Of a DNA stretch of 64,000 bases, positions 56,956-64,000 are shown piece after piece. The translations under genes and the position numbers were made by a program. The notes below the pieces were generated by a model. It ran no database searches and had not been told where the DNA came from. It worked only from the letters and a program-made list of their open reading frames with translations. The stretch covers positions 5,554,501-5,618,500 of the forward strand of contig NZ_CP011789.1 in assembly GCF_001636055.1 (NCBI RefSeq), written 5' to 3'. This DNA comes from Pseudomonas putida (GTDB lineage: Bacteria; Pseudomonadota; Gammaproteobacteria; Pseudomonadales; Pseudomonadaceae). The first letter of the stretch is position 1, and each line of letters starts with the position of its first letter.

Positions 56956-59019
56956 CTACTTCTTCGGCTTCACCGCCGCAGGCGCCTTGCCGGCCTTCAT
57001 CCGCTCCAGCAGCGGCGTGCACTGGTTGGGCACATCACCACTCGGAGCGATCAGCGCCAGCAACCCGGCGGCCGGCCCGATCGCCACACCCAGCGCTACC
57101 ATCCCTGCGCCACGCAAGGCCAGCGGCACCGCTTGCACGCCAGCACTGGGCTTGGCGAACGGCCCACGCACATACAGCGGTGAGCGCAGCGAGAACAGGC
57201 GCAGCCCCTTGGATTCCGGAGTGACCTTCAGGTCCAGTTGCTCGCTGGCGAAATTCGCCGTGCCATCGATGTAGATGATCGCGTTCTCGGTGTCGAACAC
57301 GAACAGCCGCGTGGTCGCCAGGCCATCCTTGACACCGACGTCGGCCGCCGCGCAGTTGATCTTCACATCCTCGTCGCCAAACAGCTTGTCGACCACGTAG
57401 TTGCCGACGTTGAGCCCGGCGATCTCCATCAGGCTGCGGCTGATCGCACCATCATTGATCAGCAGGCGCAGGTCGCCGTTGGAGGTGCCCAGCAACGCCG
57501 CCACAGAGTTGCCGCGACCGCTCAGGTCGGCGTCGCCGTTCAGCTCGCCGAAGCTGGTCTGCATCGGGGCAAAGGTCGGGAACAGCTCCTTGAGCTTGAA
57601 GCCGCGGGCAGTCAGGCGGGCCCGGCCCTGCATCGGCACCGAGCGGCCATCGAGGCGAATATTGGCATCGAGGTTGCCGCCGGCCACGCCAAAGCGCAGC
57701 GGGACCATACGCAGCAGACCGTCCTCGAGCACCACATGGGCAGACAGATCCTTGAACGGCAACTGCTCGCTATGCACGATGCGCTTGCCAGCGAACGTCA
57801 CGTCGGCATCCATCGCCCGCCAGCGGTCGGTGCGGAACTCCTCTACCGGCAGCACCTTGCCGGTCGGCTGCTTGCTGGCGCCACCACGGGCTTTTTGCTC
57901 GGCATTGGAATCGGCGCCGATCAGTGGCGCCAGGTCCTTGAACAGCAACTGATTGGAGACCAGGTTGCCGGAGAGCTTGGGGCGTGGCTGGCTGGCGACG
58001 AAGGCCAGGTCGCCATGGATGTCGCTGTCACCGATCTTGCCGTTGAAGCCTTCGTAGCGGAAACGCGCGCCCTGCGGATCATGCAGGTTGGCGCTGAGGT
58101 GGCCGTCGGTGGAATACGCAGGGGTATCGGGCAGGGTCACACCGGTCAGCGGGTAGAGGTTGCCCAGGCTGCTGCCGGAAAGCTTCAAGCGCAGGTCCAG
58201 AGCGCCGAGATTGCGTGGGTCGGTCAGGGTGCCGGCGACGGCTGCGCGGGTGTCGCCTACGCGCGCATCGACCTGCAGCGGGAATGGCTGCCTGGCGTCC
58301 TGCAGCGCCAGCAAGCCGCCGATCTTGCCGGTCGCGGACACTGGCTGGCCCTTGTAGCGGCCTTCGGCCTTGAGCCCGAACGCGTAATCCTGCGCGCCAC
58401 CGGCTTTTTCCGCGCTGGCCTTGCCGACGATCTCGCTGAACGGGATCGGCTTGCCCAGCGGGTCGATCTGCACCTTCATGTCGGTTTTCAGGGTCTGGTC
58501 GTCGAAGCGCACATTACCCTGGTCGAATCCGATCGCCCCGATATCGAGCACCCACCTGGAAGGTTCGGCGTTCTCGTCCTTGGGCCCGAAATCGAAAGTC
58601 CAGTTAGCGCGGCCGTCAGCCAGGCGCGTGAGGCTGGCGGTGGGATGAGTAAGGTCGATTCGGGGGATCGAGATCTGCTGGAACAACAGCGGCAGCGGCG
58701 ACAGGCGAAACTCGACACGTTCCAGGCCGACCATCTGCGGCTCCTTGAGCCAGTCGGGATTGCCCAGGGTCAGGTCTTCGGCCACGAAGCGCGGCCAAGG
58801 CACCCAGGCGCGCCAGCCGCCCTCATCGGGCTCGCGTTGCCAGTGCACGGCGAGGTTGCCATTGATGGCGAACGGGCGGTGCAGCGCTTCGGAGACCTTC
58901 TCGTTGAGCAGCGGCTTGATACGGTTCCAGTCGAAGGTGGCAATCACCACCACCAGTATCACCAGCAAGGCCGCGAGGCTGGCGAGGATCCAGGTGAAGA
59001 TTCTGGCGGGGCGCGTCAT
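56956..59019 (-). CDS. AsmA family protein
   Basis: 687 residues from ATG 59019, with GGAGAG 8 bases upstream; the 16 further codons upstream carry no similarity. One N-terminal membrane helix (IFTWILASLAALLVILVVVIA) anchors a large periplasmic region. Landmarks are the AsmA N-terminus FDWNRIKPLLNEKVSEALHR, the central FEDLSAHVVLE-like block (FKDLSAHVVLEDGLLRMVPL), and the C-terminal DUF490-like LMEIAGLNVGNYVVDKLFG. AsmA-like proteins are thought to move phospholipids or assist outer-membrane biogenesis. Confidence 0.9.
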   Translation of the reverse strand: MTRPARIFTWILASLAALLVILVVVIATFDWNRIKPLLNEKVSEALHRPFAINGNLAVHWQREPDEGGWRAWVPWPRFVAEDLTLGNPDWLKEPQMVGLERVEFRLSPLPLLFQQISIPRIDLTHPTASLTRLADGRANWTFDFGPKDENAEPSRWVLDIGAIGFDQGNVRFDDQTLKTDMKVQIDPLGKPIPFSEIVGKASAEKAGGAQDYAFGLKAEGRYKGQPVSATGKIGGLLALQDARQPFPLQVDARVGDTRAAVAGTLTDPRNLGALDLRLKLSGSSLGNLYPLTGVTLPDTPAYSTDGHLSANLHDPQGARFRYEGFNGKIGDSDIHGDLAFVASQPRPKLSGNLVSNQLLFKDLAPLIGADSNAEQKARGGASKQPTGKVLPVEEFRTDRWRAMDADVTFAGKRIVHSEQLPFKDLSAHVVLEDGLLRMVPLRFGVAGGNLDANIRLDGRSVPMQGRARLTARGFKLKELFPTFAPMQTSFGELNGDADLSGRGNSVAALLGTSNGDLRLLINDGAISRSLMEIAGLNVGNYVVDKLFGDEDVKINCAAADVGVKDGLATTRLFVFDTENAIIYIDGTANFASEQLDLKVTPESKGLRLFSLRSPLYVRGPFAKPSAGVQAVPLALRGAGMVALGVAIGPAAGLLALIAPSGDVPNQCTPLLERMKAGKAPAAVKPKK

Positions 59020-59070
59020 TGCGGGGCTCTCCTGACTGCAAGACTTGAAGCGGTGCGGCAAAGGCATTCA

Positions 59071-59274
59071 TTACTTCGGACTGATGAAAGCCCGAGGGGT
59101 TTTATCGACGACGGCAATGATAGCGAAGTTTTTTCTGACCCATTTCTCAGCTTTGTGGGTGGAATCGACCTGGATGTTACCGGTAAAACGCGGTAGCACG
59201 TAGCCACCAACCACCCCGAAATCACTGATCCAGAGCCTTCCCGACCAACCATCATTTGCGTCGATTGTTACCAT
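59071..59274 (-). CDS. Small hypothetical ORF (doubtful)
   Basis: 67 codons, ATG at 59274, no good ribosome binding site (TATGGCTA only). The translation is protein-like (AEKWVRKNFAIIAVVDKTPR), but no family is recognised. It sits in a 341-bp AT-richer gap between AsmA and the repeat protein, which otherwise shows nothing but the leader of the next gene. Confidence 0.3.
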   Translation of the reverse strand: MVTIDANDGWSGRLWISDFGVVGGYVLPRFTGNIQVDSTHKAEKWVRKNFAIIAVVDKTPRAFISPK

Positions 59275-59360
59275 TAGCCATATGAACTTTTTTCTTGAGT
59301 TACCAAGCGTAGCATTGCCCCCGTACCCACTTTCCAGCGTCCCACGAGGAGCACCGAATC

Positions 59361-59816
59361 ATGAAACGCCAACTGCTGCTGAGTCTGAGTCTTTCCATCC
59401 TGGCCGCCAACGCCTTCGCCTTGCCGGCTGCCGACCAACACCTGAGTGCCGAAGCCCGTTCCAGCTCGGCAGTGATTTCCCAGCCCCTGAAGACAGTTGC
59501 CGAAGGTGGCTCGGATCGTCTGATCGAACGCAACAACCGCGTTGCCGAAGGTGGCTCGGATCGCCTGATCGAACGCAACAACCGCGTTGCCGAAGGTGGC
59601 TCGGACCGTCTGATCGAACGTAACAACCGCGTTGCCGAAGGTGGCTCGGACCGTCTGATCGAACGCAACAACCGCGTAGCCGAAGGTGGCTCTGATCGTC
59701 TGATCGAACGTAGCAACCGCGTTGCCGAAGGTGGCTCGGATCGCCTGATCGAACGCAACAACCGCGTAGCCGAAGGTGGCTCTGATCGTCTGGTCGAAAT
59801 CCGCCGCGTGAGCTGA
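59361..59816 (+). CDS. Secreted protein made of seven 15-residue tandem repeats
   Basis: 151 residues. GAGGAG lies about 11 bases before the ATG. Signal peptide MKRQLLLSLSLSILAANAFA, a short spacer, then seven near-identical copies of VAEGGSDRLIERNNR (the last ends LVEIRRVS). The repeat is hydrophilic with a net near-neutral charge, a Gly-Gly-Ser turn and a predicted helical DRLIERN half. No Cys. The mature protein is almost entirely repeat. Such short secreted repeat proteins occur in other pseudomonads, but I know no function. A strong terminator follows, so it is a single-gene unit. Confidence 0.88.
   Translation: MKRQLLLSLSLSILAANAFALPAADQHLSAEARSSSAVISQPLKTVAEGGSDRLIERNNRVAEGGSDRLIERNNRVAEGGSDRLIERNNRVAEGGSDRLIERNNRVAEGGSDRLIERSNRVAEGGSDRLIERNNRVAEGGSDRLVEIRRVS
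59496..59807 (+). repeat. 45-bp in-frame tandem repeat array, 7 units
   Basis: Units start at 59496, 59541, 59586, 59631, 59676, 59721 and 59766 (last truncated to 42 bp). Copies differ mainly by synonymous changes (CGT/CGC, GAT/GAC, GTT/GTA, AAC/AGC once), so the protein repeat is conserved while DNA drifts. Copy number may vary by slippage. Confidence 0.95.
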
Positions 59817-59866
59817 TGCCCATGGCTGATAACGACAACTCGACATACAGCGCTTGCTCCCCTCCA

Positions 59867-59900
59867 AAGCCCGGTCCATTGACCGGGCTTCGTTTTTTTA
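59867..59900 (+). terminator. Intrinsic terminator after the repeat protein
   Basis: Ten-base stem AAGCCCGGTC / GACCGGGCTT, loop CATT, followed by CGTTTTTTTA. Confidence 0.92.
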
Positions 59901-59941
59901 TCTAGAGTGCCAAGCCGTACAGTCACAGAATCCAGAGCCCC

Positions 59942-60574
59942 ATGCTGCCGCGTGCCGAACAGAAGCAACAGACCCGCCAGGCCTTGCTCGACGCCGCCTG
60001 CCAGCTCATGGAGAGTGGCCGGGGCTTCGGCAGCATCAGTCTGCGCGAAGTGGCCAAGGCGGCCGGTATCGTCCCCACCGGTTTCTACCGGCATTTCCCC
60101 GATATGGATGCCCTGGGCCTGGCGCTGGTCGCCGAGGTCGATGCCACCTTCCGCCAGACCATTCGCCTGGTGCGCCACAACGAATTCGAACTCGGTGGCA
60201 TCACCGACGCCTCGGTACGTATCTTCCTCGATGTGGTAGCGGCTCACCGCGCCCAGTTCCTGTTCCTCGCCCGTGAACAGTACGGCGGCTCGCAGCCCGT
60301 GCGCCAGGCCATCGCCCGACTGCGCCGGGATATCAGCTCTGACCTGGCTACCGACCTTGCACGCATGACCCGCTGGCAGCATCTGGACAGCGCCGCCCTC
60401 GGGGTGATGGCCGACCTGGTGGTCAAGACCGTGTTCGCCACCCTGCCAGAGCTGATCGACAGCCCTGATCCGGCTTGCCCGCAGGCGCTGACCGCGCAGG
60501 ACAAGATCACCCAGCAACTGCGCTTCATTTTCGTCGGGGCGCGGCATTGGCAGGGGTTGGGGAATCCGGGCTGA
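59942..60574 (+). CDS. desT: TetR-type regulator DesT of unsaturated fatty acid synthesis
   Basis: 210 residues. The N-terminal HTH reads RAEQKQQTRQALLDAACQLM then SLREVAKAAGIVPTGFYRHF. The C-terminal ligand pocket region FLDVVAAHRAQFLFLAREQY and LVVKTVFATLPELID match P. aeruginosa DesT as I recall it. DesT senses the ratio of saturated to unsaturated acyl-CoA and controls the desCB desaturase and fabAB. The desaturase genes are not adjacent in this window, so here DesT would act in trans. Confidence 0.9.
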   Translation: MLPRAEQKQQTRQALLDAACQLMESGRGFGSISLREVAKAAGIVPTGFYRHFPDMDALGLALVAEVDATFRQTIRLVRHNEFELGGITDASVRIFLDVVAAHRAQFLFLAREQYGGSQPVRQAIARLRRDISSDLATDLARMTRWQHLDSAALGVMADLVVKTVFATLPELIDSPDPACPQALTAQDKITQQLRFIFVGARHWQGLGNPG

Positions 60575-60656
60575 AGCCTGCGAAGCGGCCGGCACAATCA
60601 ACCCCTCCCCCAGTTCTGCTACCATGGCGCCCTGCCCGATTGCGACGAGCGCCTTC

Positions 60657-61766
60657 ATGTCCAACCCCCGCCCTACCCCGTCCGAGCTGAGTACCTGCCT
60701 GGCTTCTGTGCGCGAACATTTCGCCAAGCGCATCGTGCCCTTGTGGCAAGGTCCCGGTTGGAACGCCGACATGGCCCTGCCCTTCGAAGCCCTCGACGCC
60801 GAACACCACCCCCTGCCGGTGCAGCGCTACCGCGCCATGGCCTGCGCACGCCAGCTGTACCTGTTCAGCAGCCGCATCGAGCAACCCGGTGCCGCCGAGC
60901 GCGCCGCCGCCCTGTTCCGCTCGCTGCAACGGCATTTTCACGATGCCGAGCACGGCGGCTGGTTCTACAGCATCGATGCCGACGGCAAGCCACTGGACCG
61001 ACGCAAGGACCTCTACACCCACGCCTTCATCGTCTTCGCCTGCGCCCACTACTGGGGCAAGGTCCGCGAAGGGCTGGTCGAGTCGGCGCTGAACGCCGCC
61101 CTGGAAATCATCGAGGAACAGTTCGCCCGGGATGATGGCCTGTACGAAGCCGTACTCGGCGAAGACTGGTCCGATCTTGGCAGCGGCCCGCTGCAGAACC
61201 CGCAGATGCACCTGGCCGAAGCCTTCCTGCAGACCCTGGCCGTACGCGAGGACGATGCCGCGCAAGCGGCCCTGGTGCAGTTATGCACAGCCCTGCAGGC
61301 GCAGTTCATCGATCCGGCCCACGGCGTGATGCTGGAGAAACCCCGCGGTGCTGTGGATAACTGGTTCGAGCCTGGGCATCAGTTCGAATGGTTCTACCTG
61401 CTCGACACCTCGCCACTGCTGCGCGGCACACCGCTGCATGCATCGATCAGCCGGGCATTCGAGTACGCCGAGCGCTGCGGCGTGAAGGACGCGGCGGTGC
61501 TCGCTTCGCTGGATGTCGAAGGCAAGGTGATCGATGCGACCCAGCGGATCTGGGCCCAGGCCGAATATCTGCGGGCGCTGGCATTGAAGCCAGGCAACGA
61601 GGCGAAGCTGATGACCCAGCTCAAAGCCCTCGAAGACAACTTCCTGCATGCCGGCGGCTGGCACGAATGCCGCGACGGCCAGGGCGCAGTCAGCCGACAC
61701 GACATGCCGTCCACCACGCCCTACCACCTGGCCACCTGCCTCGAAGGCCTGCAACGCCTGCTCTGA
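60657..61766 (+). CDS. AGE family epimerase/isomerase
   Basis: 369 residues from ATG 60657 (MSNPRPTPSELS); an in-frame ATG at 60624 is the alternative, and neither has a strong ribosome binding site. An alpha6/alpha6 barrel of the N-acylglucosamine 2-epimerase superfamily: RYRAMACARQLYLFS, HDAEHGGWFYSIDADG, KDLYTHAFIVFACAHY, NWFEPGHQFEWFYLL and GGWHECRDG (catalytic His candidates). Likely a mannose/glucose isomerase or cellobiose epimerase-like enzyme; substrate cannot be told. It follows desT by 82 bp. Confidence 0.88.
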   Translation: MSNPRPTPSELSTCLASVREHFAKRIVPLWQGPGWNADMALPFEALDAEHHPLPVQRYRAMACARQLYLFSSRIEQPGAAERAAALFRSLQRHFHDAEHGGWFYSIDADGKPLDRRKDLYTHAFIVFACAHYWGKVREGLVESALNAALEIIEEQFARDDGLYEAVLGEDWSDLGSGPLQNPQMHLAEAFLQTLAVREDDAAQAALVQLCTALQAQFIDPAHGVMLEKPRGAVDNWFEPGHQFEWFYLLDTSPLLRGTPLHASISRAFEYAERCGVKDAAVLASLDVEGKVIDATQRIWAQAEYLRALALKPGNEAKLMTQLKALEDNFLHAGGWHECRDGQGAVSRHDMPSTTPYHLATCLEGLQRLL

Positions 61767-61816
61767 TTGATGTAGGAGCAACTGTCCTGCTCAAAATCTA
61801 AAGACCAGCCCAATCC

Positions 61817-61904
61817 CTGTGGGAGCGGGCTGGTCCCGCGAACACGGGCGTAGCCCGTGCCAGGCAGCGCGGTGTCTCTTTCGCGGGCAAGCCCGCTCCT
61901 ACAA
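61817..61904. repeat. Inverted REP pair with degenerate left copy
   Basis: Left copy is GTGGGAGCGGGCTGGTCCCG (variant with GG-TCC), right copy is the standard core at 61880-61904. A hairpin (ACGGGC / GCCCGT) lies between. It is placed between convergent AGE and SDR genes. Confidence 0.82.
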
Positions 61905-61924
61905 GGGCTGGCGTGGAACCGTTC

Positions 61925-62692
61925 TCAGCCCTTGGCCGAACGGTCGATCGAGAACCCAGCCCAGTCCTGACTTACCGGCATCAGCTCAAGGTTGTTGATG
62001 TTGATGTGCGCCGGCTGGTTGAGCACCCAGAAGATAGTGTCAGCGATGTCCTGCGGCTGGATCGGCTCGGCGCCCGCGTAAGTAGCGTCGTAGCGCGACT
62101 GGTCGCCACCGAAGCGCACCAGCGAGAACTCGCTTTCGCACAGGCCCGGCTCGATGTTGGTCACCCGTACGCCGGTGCCGCGCAGGTCGCAGCGCAGGCT
62201 CAGGGAGAACTGCCCGACAAAGGCCTTGGTGCCGCCATACACATGGCTGCCCGGATAGGGATAGTTACCCGCCACCGAACCCACATTGAGGATGCTTGCG
62301 CCACGGCCATGGGCGATCAGGCGCGGCAACAGCAGGCGGGTGGTGTACATCAGGCCCTTGATGTTGGTGTCGACCATGGTTTCCCAGTCGTCCAGGTCGC
62401 ACTGCGGTGCCGGGTCTGCCCCCAGGGCAAGCCCTGCGTTGTTGACCAGGCCCTGCAGCTTGTCGAAGGCCGGCGGCAGGCTGGCAATGGCCGCCTCCAT
62501 CGCCTTGCGGTCGCGCACATCGACCACCAGGCCGAGCACCTCGGTCTTGGCCGACAGCTCGGCGCACAGGGCATCCAGGCGCTCCTTGCGGCGACCAGTA
62601 AGCACCAGCTTCCAGCCAGCGTCGGCGAAACGACGGGCAGTGGCTTCACCGAAACCGGAAGTGGCACCTGTGATGAATACGGTGGACGTCAT
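61925..62692 (-). CDS. Short-chain dehydrogenase/reductase, YdfG-like
   Basis: 255 residues from ATG 62692, preceded by AAGGAG seven bases away; the frame runs on upstream into noncoding sequence. NAD(P) motif TGATSGFGEATARRF, NNAGL, catalytic Ser (NVGSVAGNYPYPG) and Tyr-x3-Lys (VYGGTKAFVGQ). The C-terminal FSLVRFGGDQ and the PAHININNLELMPVSQ end are typical of YdfG (3-hydroxy acid dehydrogenase / malonic semialdehyde reductase). P. aeruginosa PA4907 is the likely counterpart. Substrate assignment is inferred. Confidence 0.9.
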   Translation of the reverse strand: MTSTVFITGATSGFGEATARRFADAGWKLVLTGRRKERLDALCAELSAKTEVLGLVVDVRDRKAMEAAIASLPPAFDKLQGLVNNAGLALGADPAPQCDLDDWETMVDTNIKGLMYTTRLLLPRLIAHGRGASILNVGSVAGNYPYPGSHVYGGTKAFVGQFSLSLRCDLRGTGVRVTNIEPGLCESEFSLVRFGGDQSRYDATYAGAEPIQPQDIADTIFWVLNQPAHININNLELMPVSQDWAGFSIDRSAKG

Positions 62693-63286
62693 GCTGTTCT
62701 CCTTCGCTGTAGGGGTCGTCGCAGGCCTTGCAGCATGCCCTCGGCGCACGCTGGCAGCAAGCCGTTTTCGGTACTGGTCAAAAAACAGGCAACGCCTCGA
62801 AAGCCTTGCAGCACAAGGGCTGGTGCAGGCTATACGCATCTTATCCACAAGGCTTTCCCCATGGATTGGGGGCAACTCGTCGGTCAAAGGGAACCCTTTG
62901 ACCTGGATAAACTCATTCAGAACGCTCAGGTGATGGCGCAACGCTTTCAACCATGCCGTGTCCAGCAGTCTGTCCAAGGGTTGCGCACAGACTTATCCAC
63001 AGAAAGGCAACAGCGATTTCGAGCCGCGATTCATGGGCAAAAGCGCGACGCAATAGTGCACAAAGCGTGACTGATCAAATATTGACCAACGCCATGCAGG
63101 CCTTTGGATACGTGGGTTTCAGCGACATGCCACCATGTTTTCCACAGGCGGTTCCACATTAATCGTGGAAAACATCGTGCCTGTGGAAACAAGGGGTTAT
63201 GCTGGGAATCTACGGTGGTTCAAGCGGGATGTGCGACAAGTTGTCCACATTGGCGACCGGGGCCGCAAAGCAGCCCCTGCCACACC
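62693..63286. other. Gene-free gap with cluster of DnaA boxes and hairpins
   Basis: 594 bp between divergently placed SDR and LivF-type genes with no convincing ORF. Perfect DnaA boxes TTATCCACA at 62841-62849 and 62993-63001; one-mismatch boxes TTTTCCACA (63138-63146) and TTGTCCACA (63241-63249); weaker TTGCGCACA (62981-62989) and TAGTGCACA (63054-63062). A reverse-strand near match (GTTTCCACA, read from 63190) is also present. No oriC genes are nearby, and no replication gene is encoded here. Confidence 0.75.
63135..63190. other. Alternative nested hairpins overlapping DnaA-like boxes
   Basis: ATGTTTTCCAC (63135-63145) is perfectly complementary to GTGGAAAACAT (63165-63175). The overlapping TGTTTTCCACAGGC (63136-63149) can instead pair with GCCTGTGGAAACA (63179-63191). 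The two folds exclude each other because they share the left arm. Confidence 0.7.
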
Positions 63287-64000
63287 TTAATGCCCACCCA
63301 GATATGCGCTACGCACCTCTTCGTTGACCAGCAACTCCTGCCCGGTCCCGGTCATGCGGATCTGCCCGTTGACCATCACATAGGCCCGGTCCGACAGTTT
63401 CAGCGCATGGTTGGCGTTCTGCTCGACCAGGAAAATGGTCATGCCGGTCTTGGCCAGCTCGCGCAGGGTCGAGAAGATCTGCTTGACCACGATCGGCGCC
63501 AACCCCAGCGACGGCTCGTCCAGCAACAGCAGCTTGGGCCGGCTCATCAAGGCGCGGGCGATGGCCAGCATCTGCTGCTCGCCGCCAGACATGGTCATGG
63601 CCCGCTGGTTGCGTCGCTCCTTGAGTCGCGGGAACAGCTCGTACATGCGCTGCATGTCTTCGTCGGCATGCTTGTCGCCGATGGGGATGGTGCCCATCAT
63701 CAGGTTCTCCTCGACGGTCATGTCGGGGAACACCCGCCGCCCTTCCGGTGACTGGGCGATGCCGTTGGAGGCGATGTAGTGCGACGACTTGCGGGTAATG
63801 TCAGTGCCACGGTAGAGGATCTGCCCGGAAGCTGCCCGCGGTTGGCCGAAGATCGACATCAGCAGCGTGGACTTGCCCGCACCGTTGGCACCGATCAGGC
63901 TGACCGTCTCGCCCTCCTCGATGTGCATCGAGACCTTCTTCAGCGCCTGGATCGGCCCATAGAACACATCCAGGTCCTTGAGCTCGAGAATGGGTGCACT
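63287..64000 (-). CDS. livF: Branched-chain amino acid ABC transporter ATPase, LivF-type (5' end outside window)
   Basis: The reading frame is open to the right edge; 237 residues are visible, and the first ones seen are SAPILELKDLDVFYGPIQAL, so the start codon lies just beyond. Walker A GANGAGKST, signature MSGGEQQ, Walker B LLLLDEPSLGL and the C-terminal VMVNGQIRMTGTGQELL place it in the LivF/BraG family. It probably belongs to a liv operon continuing to the right. It is not the same lineage as UrtE, which is also LivF-like. The downstream side is the DnaA-box gap. Confidence 0.9.
   Translation of the reverse strand, partial: SAPILELKDLDVFYGPIQALKKVSMHIEEGETVSLIGANGAGKSTLLMSIFGQPRAASGQILYRGTDITRKSSHYIASNGIAQSPEGRRVFPDMTVEENLMMGTIPIGDKHADEDMQRMYELFPRLKERRNQRAMTMSGGEQQMLAIARALMSRPKLLLLDEPSLGLAPIVVKQIFSTLRELAKTGMTIFLVEQNANHALKLSDRAYVMVNGQIRMTGTGQELLVNEEVRSAYLGGH

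Noticed and set aside
59496..59807. 45-bp direct repeats considered as a CRISPR array
   Set aside because: Units are contiguous with no spacers, in frame and translated behind a signal peptide; no cas genes nearby.
62841..63249. DnaA-box cluster as the chromosomal origin oriC
   Set aside because: No dnaA, dnaN, gidA, rpmH or related origin genes next to it, and no AT-rich unwinding repeats seen.

Overview
This is a chromosomal window from a gamma-proteobacterium of the genus Pseudomonas, most likely the P. putida group. DNA is GC-rich with strong G/C third-position bias, and the gene order gcbA-ctpL-dsbD-aroQ-accB-accC-prmA-(DUF3426)-dusB-fis-purH-purD-retS matches what I remember of P. aeruginosa PA4843-PA4856. 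Many intergenic spaces carry the palindromic REP element (core GCGGGCAAGCCCGCTCCCAC) typical of P. putida relatives. No rRNA, tRNA, CRISPR array, transposase or prophage was seen.

Layout. 1-8.2 kb: c-di-GMP synthase, chemoreceptor, thiol-disulfide interchange protein, and dehydroquinase plus the biotin carboxylase half of acetyl-CoA carboxylase. 8.3-12.2 kb: a large reverse-strand toxin-like gene interrupts the core synteny. 12.4-22.2 kb: prmA, a zinc-ribbon membrane protein, dusB-fis, purH, purD and retS. 22.2-23.7 kb: two reverse-strand genes of unknown function that look like paralogues of each other. 23.8-31.4 kb: divergent cobalamin (corrin ring) operons cobG-H-I-J and cobL-cbiD-cobK. 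31.6-32.9 kb: NfeD/SPFH pair. 33.1-38.0 kb: a copper-uptake-like cluster (two DUF2946 proteins, a PCu(A)C chaperone, an OprC-type TonB receptor, a PepSY membrane protein). 38.2-45.8 kb: cycA-type permease and the urea ABC transporter urtABCDE. 45.8-54.9 kb: acetyltransferases, a CbpA/CbpM/Hsp70 chaperone group, AI-2E and DMT transporters, PsiF, an AraC regulator, a lipase, OsmE and a ferritin-like protein. 55-63 kb: epoxide hydrolase with a divergent TetR regulator, AsmA, a secreted tandem-repeat protein, DesT, an AGE-family epimerase and an SDR. The right edge cuts a LivF-type ATPase.

The most notable observations are these. (1) The 1,246-residue toxin-like protein ends in a domain carrying the CheD/CNF-type deamidase triad Thr-x5-Cys-x16-His with CheD spacing. 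(2) That gene has a good ATG and ribosome binding site upstream, but they are out of frame by one base at a run of six C, which suggests phase variation, a recent frameshift or a sequencing error. (3) A perfect 215-bp tandem duplication in the urt operon repeats half a REP element and the first 44 codons of urtE, leaving a 51-codon decoy urtE. (4) A 594-bp gene-free gap holds two perfect and several near-perfect DnaA boxes plus two mutually exclusive long hairpins. (5) A secreted protein consists almost entirely of seven copies of a 15-residue repeat. (6) The paralogue pair next to retS has no function I can name.
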